A DNA stretch of 34,080 bases from a virus: IMG/VR virus record IMGVR_UViG_3300029787_000174, positions 1 through 34,080 of that record; one strand, given 5' to 3'. Position 1 is the first letter of the stretch. Each line of letters opens with the position of its first letter. Positions 8,080 to 16,976 of this stretch are shown here, piece by piece. A program made the position numbers and the translations under genes. Below the pieces are notes generated by a model that searched no databases, was not told the DNA's origin, and was given only the letters and a program-made list of their open reading frames with translations.

Positions 8080-10502
8080 TACTTATCCTGTCTAAAAGGC
8101 ACTCGACCCAACGGAGTGCCCTTTGTCGCAATACTGACGTCAAAAGCAAACGCCGCAATCTTCAATCGCCCTAATTCCCAGTCAGTCGCCCGAGACTTTC
8201 GAGCTTCGAATTCAGTTTGGCCTAAATCTGGGTTGTCGAACAAATTTTCCCACGAGCGGGACTCCGCACCTTCAGTCTCAAGTTTATTTTTTTCATCCTC
8301 GATTGGTTCAAATTTTGGGGCGGGACTTCCAATTAATTCAATTTCAAACGCCCACGAATTGGCGTTTCTAATATCTACAGGAATATGCCGCCAAAAAACT
8401 CGACTGTCTCGAGTGCTCGAAGAACCAACAACCGCATCTCCTGCAACATCATCAATTAGATCAGATCCGTCATCTGGACCGTGAAGCAACAGATCTTTCA
8501 TCTCTGCAATCGGTTTCCACGAACCATTTCGAAACAGACGAACAGTCGCATTACCAACCCAAGCATCCAATAAACCTACATAAAGACTGCGAACGTTAGT
8601 TGGAACCAAACCAAAATCACTAGACCTAAGCCAAGCGGATCGATATCTGATTCTCCTGGGGGGCCCAAAATAATCTGTGGTTTGATGATTCAAGACAAAA
8701 ACACGAGACAAATTAAGGTACCCGCGAAAAGTTTGGCCCTTATCAGTCTTACCAATTGAACCAAGCCCCTGCTCTCTAGGGTCGCTACCGACGGCCAGCG
8801 TCAGGTGAGTGTGGTCGCGAACAGAACACAAGTCAGCAATCTCAATACCTAACGTCTGCCTGCGCCAATACACACCATCAAAACACAAAATCAAGGTGTT
8901 TCGTCGATGACCTCTCTCCGCAACAGCACAACGATACTCACCGGTTTCATGATCAATCACAGACACGGCACGATAGAATTGGCTTTCATTAAGCTCGCGA
9001 TCGAAAATCTTATTGATCGGCTTTGATATTTTTGCCAGCGAACCGTCTAGCTTCAAACAGTAGAACCCATCAGACGCCAGCCAAACCAAACTGCCATCTC
9101 GCATAGATTGAATTGACTTCTGAGAAACACATCCGATTCCTGACGCCAGCGGCTTAGATATCGTGAAATCATCACTAATCAAATACGTCGCCGTCTCTGT
9201 AAAGGCAATCAAGCTACCGTTACTCGACGCCAAGGCCGTAATCTCAGCACCTTGGCTGTCAGGAAAGATGTAGTCGTCTGCCTCAAACGTGCCGGGAAAC
9301 CCCGGCTGTGACTGCCTTACAATGCCTGGGGCACCAGGAACGTTCCCAACCACAAGCCTACCTTGGTGCGCGCAGGCAACGCGGAAGACCGGCACCGAAA
9401 TAGTCGGGGTCCACTCCATACCCAAATCGCTGTCGGCGTTGTTGTCGTCGAAATAAAACTGGCGAGATCCAGGAACGCGAGCAACAAACTTTGGTGTCTG
9501 GTCTTTGTGGTTGGTATCGGCCGTCCGAAAAATTCTTGTGGCCACTGCGTGCTTAGGTAGATCGCCCGAAGACTTAACCAGAAATCGTCGTGTTAGGTCG
9601 TCAATCTCAACGCCTGTGGGAATTGTTTTTTTCGTCATTGCTCGGCCCCGAGCAAGTATCCCTGCAATACCGCCGGCAAAATCAGGCGGTTTCAATGCGG
9701 GTACAAAATACGGGTCTGCTTGATTGGTGTGAATCGTCGCAGGATCGCTGGGCGGCGAAAACTCAGACAAGTTTCCATGAATGTCCTCGTACTGAATATA
9801 GTAATACCAGGCACCTTTGAGCAACGACGCTCTTTGCCCAGTCAGCTCGTCTCCTGGCGTGCCAATACGACCTTGCCAAGAGTACCCCATCGCATTTGGA
9901 TAGTAGTTAGGTACGTCATCAAAATCAGGTTGGCTTGGCGATGATACCGCAAGAGCCGCTGCTCTTTTGTCAAACCCCAGGGGTGTGACCTGCCCCTCGT
10001 AGGTAATCATCTGCGGTTGGTCCACACCGTTAAAGTAAATGATTTTGTCATTCACAATAACGTACTGATCGATAAATTTAGAGTCTGCCGACACAGCTAA
10101 CCCATCAATCAAAACCTCATCAGGGTCGTCCATGCCGCCGTTGAACGAATAAAGTCGGGGCCCGATTCGGTACAACAACATTTGAGCCGAACCATTCAGA
10201 AGTGCCGCAGAAAAAATGCTGAACGGCTCACCTGATTTGTAAGCATATCTAGGAATAAACGCTGGCCACTGAGCATCAAGGCCGTCAAGATCAAGCTCAT
10301 CGCCATCGTAGCTGGTTAACGTTCTATATGCTTGAGCCCTAATTCGTAAAATCGACGGCCCAACGACACTCTGAAGAATTTCGTCGGGGCCGATTTCTAA
10401 ATTTTCAACAAGCCACGCAAGCGGCTGCGGAGAAAAAGTCTGTCTACCCTCCCCAGGAGGGATAAAGACCGTATTAGTGCTTTGCTCCGTAGGACCGCCC
10501 AC
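8079..10502 (-). CDS. Tail nozzle / DNA-stabilisation-like beta-propeller protein
   Basis: The 807-residue product contains the pattern I associate with podovirus tail nozzle or P22 gp10-like stabilisation proteins. The segments are a LVVGNVPG segment, a run with GFPGTFEADDYIFPDSQGA, then ITALASSNGSLIAFTETATYLIS, then a GIGCVSQKSIQSMRDG block followed by LVWLASDGFYCL, and RNTLILCFDGVYWRR. These read as successive blades of a propeller closing the tail channel (about residues 360-550). GTG start with GAGG seven bases upstream. It follows the 166-residue gene by 13 bases and runs by TAATG into the 862-residue gene. The family call rests on remembered motif layout. Confidence 0.75.
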   Translation of the reverse strand: MGGPTEQSTNTVFIPPGEGRQTFSPQPLAWLVENLEIGPDEILQSVVGPSILRIRAQAYRTLTSYDGDELDLDGLDAQWPAFIPRYAYKSGEPFSIFSAALLNGSAQMLLYRIGPRLYSFNGGMDDPDEVLIDGLAVSADSKFIDQYVIVNDKIIYFNGVDQPQMITYEGQVTPLGFDKRAAALAVSSPSQPDFDDVPNYYPNAMGYSWQGRIGTPGDELTGQRASLLKGAWYYYIQYEDIHGNLSEFSPPSDPATIHTNQADPYFVPALKPPDFAGGIAGILARGRAMTKKTIPTGVEIDDLTRRFLVKSSGDLPKHAVATRIFRTADTNHKDQTPKFVARVPGSRQFYFDDNNADSDLGMEWTPTISVPVFRVACAHQGRLVVGNVPGAPGIVRQSQPGFPGTFEADDYIFPDSQGAEITALASSNGSLIAFTETATYLISDDFTISKPLASGIGCVSQKSIQSMRDGSLVWLASDGFYCLKLDGSLAKISKPINKIFDRELNESQFYRAVSVIDHETGEYRCAVAERGHRRNTLILCFDGVYWRRQTLGIEIADLCSVRDHTHLTLAVGSDPREQGLGSIGKTDKGQTFRGYLNLSRVFVLNHQTTDYFGPPRRIRYRSAWLRSSDFGLVPTNVRSLYVGLLDAWVGNATVRLFRNGSWKPIAEMKDLLLHGPDDGSDLIDDVAGDAVVGSSSTRDSRVFWRHIPVDIRNANSWAFEIELIGSPAPKFEPIEDEKNKLETEGAESRSWENLFDNPDLGQTEFEARKSRATDWELGRLKIAAFAFDVSIATKGTPLGRVPFRQDK

Positions 10503-10515
10503 AAAATCACCTCAA

Positions 10516-11016
10516 CTAAACAGTAATCTCATACGTCTTCTGCTTCCAGGCTTTAGACAACTTATCATAAATGTTGTCCGTTCCCTTCAAAGAAGGTTGA
10601 GATTTAAGTACTCGTGAGCGCCACGACATGTATTTTTCTTCCGCCCAAGGTGCCGGAATGTTGAAAATTGATTCGGTTTCGAAACGTTCAGCCTCGGCAG
10701 GATCTTCAATCACAGTGTCATCGTCATCACTACGAAGAATTTCTTGGGGTGGAACCCAACCAACTTGATCTTCATCAAAAACCCATCCGACAGGCATCCA
10801 GTCGTGCACAGACCGATGCTCAACAGCACCACTCACAAACTCAACCCCATTCTTGGTCATCAACGTGACAGTCCAAATAGGTGAATCCTCTGAGTTTGCC
10901 AAGACACTTACCACCATGGCTTCTTCATACTGGTTGATCAGTGTCTTACGAAACATCTTGTCGCCGACGCTCAGTCGGGGGATAGCGGTCAAAGTTGGAT
11001 AGAATTTCTTACTCAT
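10516..11016 (-). CDS. Small unknown protein between adaptor and nozzle genes (166 aa)
   Basis: The protein begins MSKKFYPTLTAIPRLSVGD, has a probable small beta domain (residues 15-80, VGDKM ... WTVTLMTKNG ... DWMPVGWVF), an acidic linker (about 95-112, RSDDDDTVIEDPAEAER) and a basic helical C-terminus. ATG is preceded by AGAGG at five bases. It is 16 bases downstream of the adaptor-like gene and 13 upstream of the nozzle-like gene. That position suggests a minor head-tail joining or tail completion protein, but I recognise no family. Confidence 0.72.
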   Translation of the reverse strand: MSKKFYPTLTAIPRLSVGDKMFRKTLINQYEEAMVVSVLANSEDSPIWTVTLMTKNGVEFVSGAVEHRSVHDWMPVGWVFDEDQVGWVPPQEILRSDDDDTVIEDPAEAERFETESIFNIPAPWAEEKYMSWRSRVLKSQPSLKGTDNIYDKLSKAWKQKTYEITV

Positions 11017-11032
11017 GTATACCTCTTAATGA

Positions 11033-12859
11033 TTATTCCGAAGAACTAAATGTACCGTAACGGTGCCTGTGAGAATAACCCAAAATTGATACCGGTTCGA
11101 CAATTCCTCCAGGATTACCGTATCGATCTCGAAAAACACGTACCAGATTGAGGTACCTTTCGAGATGAGCTTGAGCGCTCATCTGATCATTCCCATCTAC
11201 GAGGCTAACGTAATACAGCGCAAGCTCAATCAATGTCGGTACTGCTTCCGGATGAACCTCTGCGGTATCGGCGTCATCGAGCAACCGTCGAGGTGTTCGA
11301 GACACACGAAAATCTAATTCGTAGCGTGCATCCTGGTGAGGAAACACTTTCCACGCGTAATACCCCGTGCTGTGGTGCAAAGGTCGATGGTAGTCGTACA
11401 ACTCTTTGCCGGTCCAAATAATACGCGCCGAGGGCTTATCGGCCTCACTAAGAGCCGAAATCGACGAAGCTAAAGGGGTTCCCGCAGACTCAAGTGTGGT
11501 CGCCATGTCGTAAGTAGGCTCAACCTCACAAAGCAAATAAAATCGCCGGTTCGTTTCAACCGCATTGAACGTGCCCGCACCCCGTTCATTTGCTTCTAAA
11601 TGAGCTACATAGTAACGAATCCGCATACCAGATCGACCATATCGTTTATACGAAGGGTCTCCGAAACCCAACATCGCATCAATATTTGTTGCCGAGATAA
11701 TCAATGCTCCCGGATCACCCGAATCTTTTTGGTCGATAATGGCAATCGGAGACGGAGCGCTTTCGAACAAAGGATCATTGATTCCGGAAAACTGATTCTC
11801 TCCGGTAAGAACAGATCCCTTTTTATACGCCCACGTCAAACCAAATGAGCTGTCTTGATCTGTATCCCCTCCAGGGGTAATTGAAGGCGACTGCTCCCAC
11901 TCTTCATCGCGTCTGCCCAACACATACGTGTAACAAATCCCCCATTTTCCCCGACGCAAGCCTTTATCATCAGCCCACTTATACGCAGCAGCCAAAACGC
12001 CTGGGGTAACCGTCTCGGTGATAGTCTCAACTATCTTACCCTCTCCGTTATCCCCTACTTCACGACTAAGTTCACGCTGTACTGTGACAGTATCTTTTGC
12101 GTTAGCTTCAAGGATAAAAGGTGCTTCTGTAGGTGCCGCCAGTTTGAAATGACGACCTCGCCAACACCGATAAGGTCGACCTGTGGAGTTACCTTGAAAG
12201 TCCACCATATCCTGACGACTTGCGCCGGCTGTGTCGATTTTCCAGACCTGCTGGCGTGTTCCGTCAAAGATTCTTGCCGGCTCCATCACTTCCATTACTT
12301 GAGCGTCGACAAAAAATTCTGGTTGGTGAATTCGAAACTCAAGCGAGCTACCGCCAGCGTTGCCGCCTATAGTGATAAGGTCTGGATATGGACGATCAAG
12401 AGTCACTGCGTAATTGGTAAACGGCGTTCCTGGATTATCGCCCGTTGTACCGGTCTCAATAAACCACTCGAGACACTGCCGGCGATGAACCACACCTGAC
12501 GCATCAGTAATCTCAATGTGCATAAGGCCGTCCCACTCACCAGTTACGACTGGTCTCCACGTAGTAAGACTGCCATCTTCTGCGATTGGGGTGCCTGCGG
12601 TATCCACAAACTGCAAGAGTCGTTTATCGTTGTCATACGTAATTACTCGCGCCTTCACGGCATCATCAGTACTGACAACATCAGGATACAAAACAATGTG
12701 TTCCTCACCAGGAACCAGCGCTTGCGGAACGTCACTCGCCATACGAACGAGCGCAGCATTCAACGCTTGAGTAATTCGATTGTCTTGGGTGACACCCGAT
12801 GAATCCCAAGATCTCATGGCATACAATTGCCGTTTCAACATCGCGAGAGAAACGTTCAC
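11033..12859 (-). CDS. Adaptor-like head-tail connector protein, unusually long (608 aa)
   Basis: The N-terminus (LAMLKRQLYAMRSW ... ITQALNAALVRMASDVP, residues 5-45) and the C-terminus (LIELALYYVSLVDGNDQMSAQAHLERYLNLVRVF-type helices, about 555-590) are the helical ends expected of a podovirus head-to-tail adaptor. Between them lies about 500 residues of beta-rich sequence, so it is roughly three times the usual adaptor length, either an adaptor with a large insertion or a fused tail protein. GTG start with GGAGG four bases before it. This binding site lies immediately after the terminator that ends the capsid unit, so expression needs read-through or a separate promoter. Functional call is inferred from helix pattern and gene order. 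Confidence 0.65.
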   Translation of the reverse strand: MNVSLAMLKRQLYAMRSWDSSGVTQDNRITQALNAALVRMASDVPQALVPGEEHIVLYPDVVSTDDAVKARVITYDNDKRLLQFVDTAGTPIAEDGSLTTWRPVVTGEWDGLMHIEITDASGVVHRRQCLEWFIETGTTGDNPGTPFTNYAVTLDRPYPDLITIGGNAGGSSLEFRIHQPEFFVDAQVMEVMEPARIFDGTRQQVWKIDTAGASRQDMVDFQGNSTGRPYRCWRGRHFKLAAPTEAPFILEANAKDTVTVQRELSREVGDNGEGKIVETITETVTPGVLAAAYKWADDKGLRRGKWGICYTYVLGRRDEEWEQSPSITPGGDTDQDSSFGLTWAYKKGSVLTGENQFSGINDPLFESAPSPIAIIDQKDSGDPGALIISATNIDAMLGFGDPSYKRYGRSGMRIRYYVAHLEANERGAGTFNAVETNRRFYLLCEVEPTYDMATTLESAGTPLASSISALSEADKPSARIIWTGKELYDYHRPLHHSTGYYAWKVFPHQDARYELDFRVSRTPRRLLDDADTAEVHPEAVPTLIELALYYVSLVDGNDQMSAQAHLERYLNLVRVFRDRYGNPGGIVEPVSILGYSHRHRYGTFSSSE

Positions 12860-12868
12860 AGAACCTCC

Positions 12869-12907
12869 AAAAAACGAGGGGGGCGCAACCCGAAAGCTAC
12901 GCCCCCC
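12869..12907 (-). terminator. Intrinsic terminator after capsid and cement genes
   Basis: Read on the minus strand: an eight-base GC stem (GGGGGGCG / CGCCCCCC, + strand arms 12878-12885 and 12900-12907), a 14-base loop, then TCG and six U (from A6 at 12869-12874). It lies between the cement gene stop and the ribosome binding site of the adaptor gene. This makes capsid plus cement a separately terminated unit and likely lowers downstream tail gene expression. Confidence 0.88.
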
Positions 12908-12929
12908 AAGTGTATCACGTAGTCAGATG

Positions 12930-13553
12930 CTACGAAATATCGATGTAGCACTGAGCAAAGTCAGCCAACGTGGTGTCAGCAGCCTCGAGCGTAACGCCGA
13001 TAACAGACAAGTCTGATCCAGCGGCAAGGTTGACCTCACCCGCGCCAGCACCGCCGTCGGTGTCAATCAGGGCGTTAGCCGCAACTGACTTAGCGCCACC
13101 GCTTGCGTCCGTACGGACAACGGCGCAACCTTTCGTGATAACCCAACCAAATGAGTTGGCGGCAATGTCGTTATCAGCCACACCAATAAGCTTGGGCTTG
13201 AGAATGGCATTGCTGTCATTGGGACGACCCGTAAAGGGTCTTGCAGCATCTCGCTCAACAACGTCACCCTTGTTGATCGCAATAGCAGCCTTAATAAACA
13301 CCCAGTGACGATCTCCGACCAAGAGAGCGAAGTTCTTATCCCGGTCTACACCAGAATTACCCTTCCCTTTCTCTTCACCAGTCAGACCTGTGCCTGCTGG
13401 TGTGGAGGTCGTAAGACCCGACTCTACTTCGTCAGCCGACTGCACACGTCGAGTACCCAAAGAGTACTGCTCCGATGTGTAGGTCTGCGAATAGCCTGGT
13501 TGAGCGTCAACGCCAGCAACGACGTCACCACCTGTAGTAAATGATCCAGCCAT
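12930..13553 (-). CDS. Capsid cement / head decoration-like protein
   Basis: I set the start at 13553 (MAGSFTTGGDVVAG), because GGAGG sits perfectly five to six bases upstream; a longer reading to 13589 would put that site inside the gene. The 207-residue protein is Gly/Ala/Asp-rich and has patterns of small beta-barrel head proteins (INKGDVVERDAA, KLIGVADNDIAANSFGWVITKG, SVIGVTLEAADT). These resemble the DUF2190-type cement family in style. It lies directly after the capsid gene and before a strong terminator, which fits a protein made in capsid-like amounts. The C-terminus ends CYIDIS. Identity is inferred from place and pattern. Confidence 0.8.
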   Translation of the reverse strand: MAGSFTTGGDVVAGVDAQPGYSQTYTSEQYSLGTRRVQSADEVESGLTTSTPAGTGLTGEEKGKGNSGVDRDKNFALLVGDRHWVFIKAAIAINKGDVVERDAARPFTGRPNDSNAILKPKLIGVADNDIAANSFGWVITKGCAVVRTDASGGAKSVAANALIDTDGGAGAGEVNLAAGSDLSVIGVTLEAADTTLADFAQCYIDIS

Positions 13554-13564
13554 GATGTACCTCC

Positions 13565-14614
13565 TTAGACCGCACCGCCAGACACACAACCCTGCGCCGG
13601 AAGCTTGGTGCAGATGATGTTGCCTTGCATTGCGAAGATTGCTGTCACCACGTCTTGATCGCCAACCCGCTCCTTGAACTCCGATACATTCGGGGCTTCA
13701 AGCATTGGGAACTCGATGTAGTCCGTGTTGAGCATGTAAGTAACACCGTCTGCTGCGACACCAGTGAAGCTGGAGCGATCCAGATCAATGGACGAAGTAA
13801 CAGAGGCCAAACCAAGGTTCAGAGCCATGGTGTTGGACTTGTCAATCTTGTCGTCGACGAGAGTTACGCGAACGTTTTCACTTCGTTGGTCTTCGAAGTT
13901 GGTGTAGGTGTCATCATCCATGAAGATCATGTCTGGACCCTTACCAATTCCACCCGCATAGTGGGCGCACTGACGATAAGTCTTACGAAGCTGAGTCATA
14001 CCATCAGCAACAAAAGACGAAATGTCATTGAATTGGTTGAAGTGGAAGTAGCTGTTGCTCTTCTTGACGCCTTGAACAACATCAGCTTGGGATGCAGGAG
14101 TAATGAAGTCCAGCATTCCGTTAAGAACGCCAGTTCCAATACCCGAAGCAAACTGACCGTTAAGGGTCAAAAAGCCTTGAAGCTCAGATGTGTTGAAAGC
14201 AAGACCGCGACTCGCACCTGTAAGAAGGTACTTGTTCAAGTCAGCCTTAGCAGCTTCCATTGCGGTTTGCGGATACTCTTCAATCAGACGAATAATCGCC
14301 AGCTTTCCAGAGTTTTGCGCAAGCTCACGCTTGGGAATGTTAATCGCCATAACCAGACGATGAGGCTCAACCTCAAACTTCCGGATTTGTTGACGACGGG
14401 TCATGTTCAGTAGCTCATCACCGACGTAGACACCAACACCACGAGCAGGTGCACCACCGGAAAAGGAACGCTCAATCTTGGTTCCGCCTTCCATTGGCAT
14501 ACGTGCTTTCGAGTTAAGTGCCTCGAACAGTTCATTGCTACGAACAAACGAGTTTACCAGAGGTCCGCGAAGATCGGCGAACGTAGTATTCAGTAGTTCA
14601 GTACTGATAGTCAT
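13565..14614 (-). CDS. Major capsid protein
   Basis: The 349-residue product has the layout of a phage HK97/P22-type coat protein. It shows a short helical N-terminus with FVRSNELFEALNSKARM, then GGTKIERSFSGG (about 42-53) and a DELLNMTRRQQIRKFEVEPHRL segment. An amphipathic helix (about 100-130) ends in ADLNKYLLTGAS, followed by a C-terminal beta domain (GVTYMLNTDYIEFPMLEAPN near 290). Length fits the family. It is the first gene of the minus-strand structural block, divergent from the large terminase, and is followed by the cement-like gene 11 bases later. The binding site is weak (GAGA). It is unusual in not following the scaffold gene, which lies on the opposite strand about 8 kb away. 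Confidence 0.83.
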   Translation of the reverse strand: MTISTELLNTTFADLRGPLVNSFVRSNELFEALNSKARMPMEGGTKIERSFSGGAPARGVGVYVGDELLNMTRRQQIRKFEVEPHRLVMAINIPKRELAQNSGKLAIIRLIEEYPQTAMEAAKADLNKYLLTGASRGLAFNTSELQGFLTLNGQFASGIGTGVLNGMLDFITPASQADVVQGVKKSNSYFHFNQFNDISSFVADGMTQLRKTYRQCAHYAGGIGKGPDMIFMDDDTYTNFEDQRSENVRVTLVDDKIDKSNTMALNLGLASVTSSIDLDRSSFTGVAADGVTYMLNTDYIEFPMLEAPNVSEFKERVGDQDVVTAIFAMQGNIICTKLPAQGCVSGGAV

Positions 14615-14789
14615 TTTGTTCTCACATAAAGTGTTACAGGATTTAAACGAGTTTCACGCCTGCCTGGTGCGTTAAATCGGACCTATCGGCTACCCGACCG
14701 CAAATTAGGTGCGTGATTTAGGTTTACATGATTACAAATAAAAGTGCAACACTTTCGGCGCAAAAGTGTTTACGTGATAAACTTTCCAC
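14615..14789. promoter_or_regulatory. Divergent control region between capsid and terminase genes
   Basis: These 175 bases separate two blocks read in opposite directions, so both promoters must lie here or in the adjacent coding sequence. I see no convincing -35/-10 pair. AAAGTGTT occurs at 14628-14635 (continuing GTGTTAC) and 14763-14770, and AACACTTT at 14748-14755. The last two form an 8-base inverted repeat with a 7-base spacer, 20 bases upstream of the terminase start. A second pairing, AAAGTG at 14741 with CACTTT at 14750, overlaps it. This looks like an operator pair for a regulator acting on one or both promoters. Confidence 0.55.
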
Positions 14790-16439
14790 ATGGCTAACAC
14801 AGAAAAGAAAGAAACCGAAAAAATTGGCGGTGCTGAATTTGCAGATGCCCCTGGCTTACACCAAGGCAAGATTCGAGCACTTTTTTCGACGCCCGATGCA
14901 TTTGTCTCAATGTGTCAGATTGTCCGAGAAGACGAGTCTACAGGTTACATGGAGCCTACACATACGCAAAAGAAACTGCTGAAAGCCTACGACGAGAATC
15001 GTTGGTTGATGGTAAACAAATTCCGGCAAGCAAAGATTACCACTGTGTCAGTTATGCTTTTGTTGCGCGACTGCATGTACCTTAGCGGCGTCAAAGGCTT
15101 GCTGATTGCTGAGCGACAAGACACGGCTGAAGATATTTTCGAGCGCATTTTATTTGCTTACAACCGTTTGCCTGCTGATGTTCGTATGCCTCTTGCTCCT
15201 GGCAAAAAAGCGGGCGCTACGCAAATGCAATTCATCCATGGTGGCGGCATAAAGGTTCTTACCGCTGGCGGGCGTAGTCCTGCAATTGGTCGATCAATCG
15301 ACCGACTCGTCATTACTGAGTTTGGTGAAGCACAATGGCAACGCAAAGCCGCGATTAACATTTTCCCGACAGTAAACAAAAGACCCAACGCAAAAGTAAT
15401 TTTGGAGTCTACGCCCGGTCGAGCAGGATCTCATCACGAACAGATGTGGCGTTCTGCACTCGAGGGTACCAGTCGATTTACGCCATTGTTTTTGGAGTGG
15501 TGGGAAGACGATAGTTGTCGAGAAATGGTTGATAACTATCAACCTACAGCAACTGAAATCGAATACATGAAACGTCACTCCGGCATGAGTATGCACAATC
15601 TCGCATTTCGTCGCCGAGGATTGAACACGGAGTTTGTCGGTGACACACGTTTGTTTTCATGCAAATACCCGTCAGACCCGTACGATGGGTGGTTGGGAAC
15701 AACGAACCCAGTAATGCCTGCCGATGTGCTCAAGCCTTGGCTCGCAGAAGCAAAAGCCGACCCCGAGCTTTCATACTGGGGATCGCATGAGTTCGAGCCT
15801 CCACAGCCAGGACGACAATATTTAATTACAGCCGACCCCGCAGGATTCGGTAGCACTGGCGATAAATCCGCGCTTACAGTTTGGGATGCTGTTGAATGGA
15901 AAGAAATAGCGTTCTGGGAAGACCGAGAAACTCCAGACAGATTTGCGCAGCGCCTCAAACAAATTCAAGCCCGCTACAATCAGGCACTCCTGGCAGTCGA
16001 ATCAAACGCCACAGCGTGTATTGCAATACTAAAAGATCAGAATACTCGAAACCTTCTTTGGACTGATCGCAACCATCCAGGTTGGTACGCAACGCAGAAA
16101 AGAATCAAGGAATCCGAAGCTCGTCTTGTCCAAATGCTCCGCGAGCGCGACCTGGTCATTCAAAGCAGGGGAACCCTGCATCAGCTACTAAACTATGATG
16201 GATCGACTAAAAAGCGTGTCAAAGGAGAAGACGGCATCCTTCATCACTTTGACCGCGCAAGAACCGCTGTCATGGCAGCAGACATCTTAACGAAACGAAA
16301 CTTTCAAACAGGTGCAAAACAAACTGAACCCACATATATTGCTGGACAAGTTACAATCAGGCAGCTTGACGATGTTAAGCGCCAAAAAAGACAAACTGCA
16401 AAATCACCGTTTAAACCTGCTTCCGTAAATTGGAGATAA
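14790..16439 (+). CDS. terL: Terminase large subunit
   Basis: This is the packaging motor and headful or site-specific nuclease (549 aa). The ATPase half has a Walker A-like KFRQAKITT (residues 77-85), of the variant KxRQ-type loop rather than canonical GK(T/S). It also has a Walker B-like LVITEFGE (173-180) and an ILESTPG coupling motif (204-210). The RNase H-like nuclease half carries acidic residues in LITADPAGFGSTGDKSAL (D349, D358), LLAVESNA (E404) and HHFDRA (D488). No clear ribosome binding site precedes the ATG (upstream bases read ACTTTCCAC). It heads the plus-strand packaging/head operon. A probable small subunit lies more than 11 kb away on the other strand. Confidence 0.93.
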   Translation: MANTEKKETEKIGGAEFADAPGLHQGKIRALFSTPDAFVSMCQIVREDESTGYMEPTHTQKKLLKAYDENRWLMVNKFRQAKITTVSVMLLLRDCMYLSGVKGLLIAERQDTAEDIFERILFAYNRLPADVRMPLAPGKKAGATQMQFIHGGGIKVLTAGGRSPAIGRSIDRLVITEFGEAQWQRKAAINIFPTVNKRPNAKVILESTPGRAGSHHEQMWRSALEGTSRFTPLFLEWWEDDSCREMVDNYQPTATEIEYMKRHSGMSMHNLAFRRRGLNTEFVGDTRLFSCKYPSDPYDGWLGTTNPVMPADVLKPWLAEAKADPELSYWGSHEFEPPQPGRQYLITADPAGFGSTGDKSALTVWDAVEWKEIAFWEDRETPDRFAQRLKQIQARYNQALLAVESNATACIAILKDQNTRNLLWTDRNHPGWYATQKRIKESEARLVQMLRERDLVIQSRGTLHQLLNYDGSTKKRVKGEDGILHHFDRARTAVMAADILTKRNFQTGAKQTEPTYIAGQVTIRQLDDVKRQKRQTAKSPFKPASVNWR

Positions 16440-16441
16440 CA

Positions 16442-16798
16442 ATGCCTGGAAAGAAATCCTCTCGCGCACAAAAAGAAGACTACAAACCAGTAAGTCGATT
16501 CAAGCCAAACGAAAAGTTGCCTGATGACGCATCTGAAATGGATAAGGCAAAGGCGGCGGCAAAGAAAGCTGACGTCGAAGAAAAGTCTGCCTTGCTTCGA
16601 GCATTGAAGGAAGATCAGGGCAAAAAGCCAAGTGCCGAAAAAGAAGCTGAAATGATGGAGCGAATGAAGCGAGCCCGAGAAAGCGACGATCCGTTCAAAA
16701 AGCTTCCCGGTAAGCCCGGCGAAAAGATGCAAAAGAAAACTTTGCCAGGCGACCCAAACGAGAAACCTGACTTCAAAAACATGAAAGACAAAAAGTAG
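16442..16798 (+). CDS. Small charged protein after terminase (118 aa)
   Basis: ATG at 16442 is chosen because GGAG lies six bases upstream and the terminase stop is two bases away; an in-frame TTG at 16430 would overlap the terminase and precede the binding site. The protein is almost entirely charged (Lys, Glu, Asp) with predicted helix at residues 28-85, and a Pro/Gly/Lys-rich tail (KPGEKMQKKTLPGD). No cysteine, no membrane segment. No family recognised. Its position between terminase and portal suggests a head assembly or packaging accessory role, unproven. Confidence 0.75.
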   Translation: MPGKKSSRAQKEDYKPVSRFKPNEKLPDDASEMDKAKAAAKKADVEEKSALLRALKEDQGKKPSAEKEAEMMERMKRARESDDPFKKLPGKPGEKMQKKTLPGDPNEKPDFKNMKDKK

Positions 16799-16806
16799 GG
16801 TTTCGC

Positions 16807-16974
16807 ATGTCAGAAGAAACGGAAAAGTCTGAAGTAATCAGCTTGACGGGCAAGCCGCTTGAGGGGGAGGCTCTCGAGCAATTCCAGAAAGCTTTTAACG
16901 CGTCAGCACTTCTCCGATCTACTTACAACGAAGACGGCACAATGAAACCAGACACCCAAAAACTTGTGGAGTAA
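16807..16974 (+). CDS. Very small acidic protein (55 aa)
   Basis: Read directly from the sequence: MSEETEKSEVISLTG at the start, a helical middle (EALEQFQKAFNASALL, residues 21-36) and a stop two bases before the next gene's ATG. It fills the space between its neighbours exactly, with the same strand and coupling style. The binding site is weak (AGGG seven bases upstream). Function unknown. Confidence 0.65.
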   Translation: MSEETEKSEVISLTGKPLEGEALEQFQKAFNASALLRSTYNEDGTMKPDTQKLVE

Positions 16975-16976
16975 TC

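Noticed and set aside
16430-16441. Upstream TTG start for the small gene after terminase
   Set aside because: It would begin inside the terminase gene and ahead of the GGAG site that fits the ATG at 16442.
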